Shown here: positions 4,840 through 5,454 of the stretch, piece by piece
How positions within the stretch are numbered: position 1 is the stretch's first letter
Layout: the number at the start of each line of letters is the position of its first letter
Assembly: GCA_020354105.1 (NCBI GenBank)
Contig: CP070642.1
Span: 1,023,438-1,028,891 of the forward strand
DNA: 5,454 nucleotides
Reading direction: 5' to 3'
From: Chloroflexota bacterium
Lineage (GTDB): Bacteria > Chloroflexota > Dehalococcoidia > GIF9 > UBA5629
The notes under the pieces: model-generated
What the model saw: the letters and a program-made list of their open reading frames with translations, nothing else
What the model was told of the DNA's origin: nothing
The model's database searches: none
Position numbers and translations under genes: made by a program

Positions 4840-5454
4840 TCAAAGGCTGCCGTCACCTTCGACACGAATTAACCAGTTGACTCCTTGGTATTTAGTCGGA
4901 ATTTCGATAAATTGACCCATGTTAGATACGCCCGACCGGGTCATACCAAGTGCCACTGCTTCATCTATATATGGTTTAGACTTATCATGACCCAAGAATA
5001 TAGCAGGACGAACTTCAGGTCCCCAAGGGTAAGATATTATCTCCTCGCCGAATTGGTCACTGTGTGTGACTATTTCCACATAGAAGTCACCATTGACACT
5101 GACGTCTGGGACATCAACACTTTGCCAGAAGCCTGCTGTCTCATCCCAAAAATCCTGCCATGGAACATCTAGAGTCCACACTTGTCTGTTTCCACCACTG
5201 TCCCAGATGCGGAATGAGACAAGTCTTTCCCAATCGCTCGGGTCAGCTACAACCGTATTTGTATATAACTTGATTTTCTGTACCTTGAAAGGCGTTGTCG
5301 GCGGGGAGAAATGAACCATGTGCCCATAATCACCAGATACACTTAAAAGCTCCCCATGGGCAGTTCCGTCATCATACTGGATTGTATAAGGCCATCCGTA
5401 AACGGTCAGTACCGCGGCAGATTTCTCAATTTCCAACTTGTAGATGCCTGCCGC
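4840..5454 (-). CDS. C-terminal part of a beta-rich, probably extracytoplasmic protein (5' end beyond right edge)
   Basis: The frame is open from the right edge to a TGA at 4842-4840, giving 204 visible residues. A TTG at 5436-5434 is not a convincing start: the frame continues upstream without a stop, the upstream residues AAGIYKLEIEK read as a beta strand of a preceding domain, and no ribosome site is present. The visible part has almost no hydrophobic helix and is rich in aromatic residues, Asp, Gly and alternating beta-strand patterns. Examples are YDDG (residues 27-30), HMVHFSPPTTPF (45-56), FRIWDSGG (81-88), VNGDFYVEIV (120-129) and a final NWLIRVEG (193-200). This resembles C-terminal beta-sandwich modules on secreted or surface proteins of Chloroflexota and some archaea, often behind CARDB- or Ig-like repeats. 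That is a family impression, and no function can be assigned. Any signal peptide or catalytic domain would lie outside the window. Two hairpins, one a likely terminator, follow the stop. Confidence 0.8.
   Translation of the reverse strand, partial: AAGIYKLEIEKSAAVLTVYGWPYTIQYDDGTAHGELLSVSGDYGHMVHFSPPTTPFKVQKIKLYTNTVVADPSDWERLVSFRIWDSGGNRQVWTLDVPWQDFWDETAGFWQSVDVPDVSVNGDFYVEIVTHSDQFGEEIISYPWGPEVRPAIFLGHDKSKPYIDEAVALGMTRSGVSNMGQFIEIPTKYQGVNWLIRVEGDGSL

Noticed and set aside
4885..5314. Two plus-strand open frames of 95 and 73 codons
   Set aside because: Both lie opposite the right-edge gene and have no ribosome site or domain-like pattern.
5434..5436. TTG as the true start of the right-edge gene
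   Set aside because: The frame continues upstream to the window edge, there is no ribosome site, and the upstream residues read as part of a preceding beta strand.

Overview
The window reads as a piece of chromosome from a bacterium of moderate GC content. Its style and protein families suggest Chloroflexota, perhaps a Dehalococcoidia-like lineage: TTG starts on conserved genes, a typical bacterial RNase III and M17 aminopeptidase, and a beta-rich protein end of a type I associate with such genomes. This placement is an impression from sequence style, not a search result.

Layout, left to right. (1) Bases 1-866, minus strand: the first 288 residues of a protein whose 3' end lies beyond the left edge. 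It resembles uncharacterised bacterial proteins that usually end in a short cysteine zinc ribbon, and that end would be outside the window. (2) Bases 867-993: a divergent control region with a plausible minus promoter, a 9+9 bp inverted repeat across its predicted start point, an 8-bp direct repeat, and a plus-strand -10 box so close to the next ATG that the mRNA may be leaderless. (3) Bases 994-1581, plus: a 195-residue P-loop kinase of the AAA_33 type. (4) Bases 1705-3204, plus: leucyl aminopeptidase PepA with every catalytic and metal residue. (5) Bases 3226-3873, plus: a UlaG-like metallo-beta-lactamase-fold hydrolase 21 bp behind pepA with its own strong ribosome site, so very likely in the same operon. 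(6) Bases 3901-4593, minus: ribonuclease III, tail to tail with the hydrolase and behind its own near-consensus promoter. (7) Bases 4594-4839: rnc promoter, an intrinsic terminator for the gene to the right, and a second hairpin. (8) Bases 4840-5454, minus: the C-terminal 204 residues of a beta-rich, probably extracytoplasmic protein that enters from the right edge.

The genes do not form one obvious pathway. PepA and the hydrolase look like an operon of housekeeping hydrolases, RNase III is core RNA metabolism, and the kinase and the two edge genes are uncharacterised. I see no mobile element, CRISPR array, tRNA, rRNA or defence island. The features most worth following are the divergent control region at 867-993, the truncated left gene, the kinase of unknown substrate, and the hairpin-rich gap upstream of rnc.
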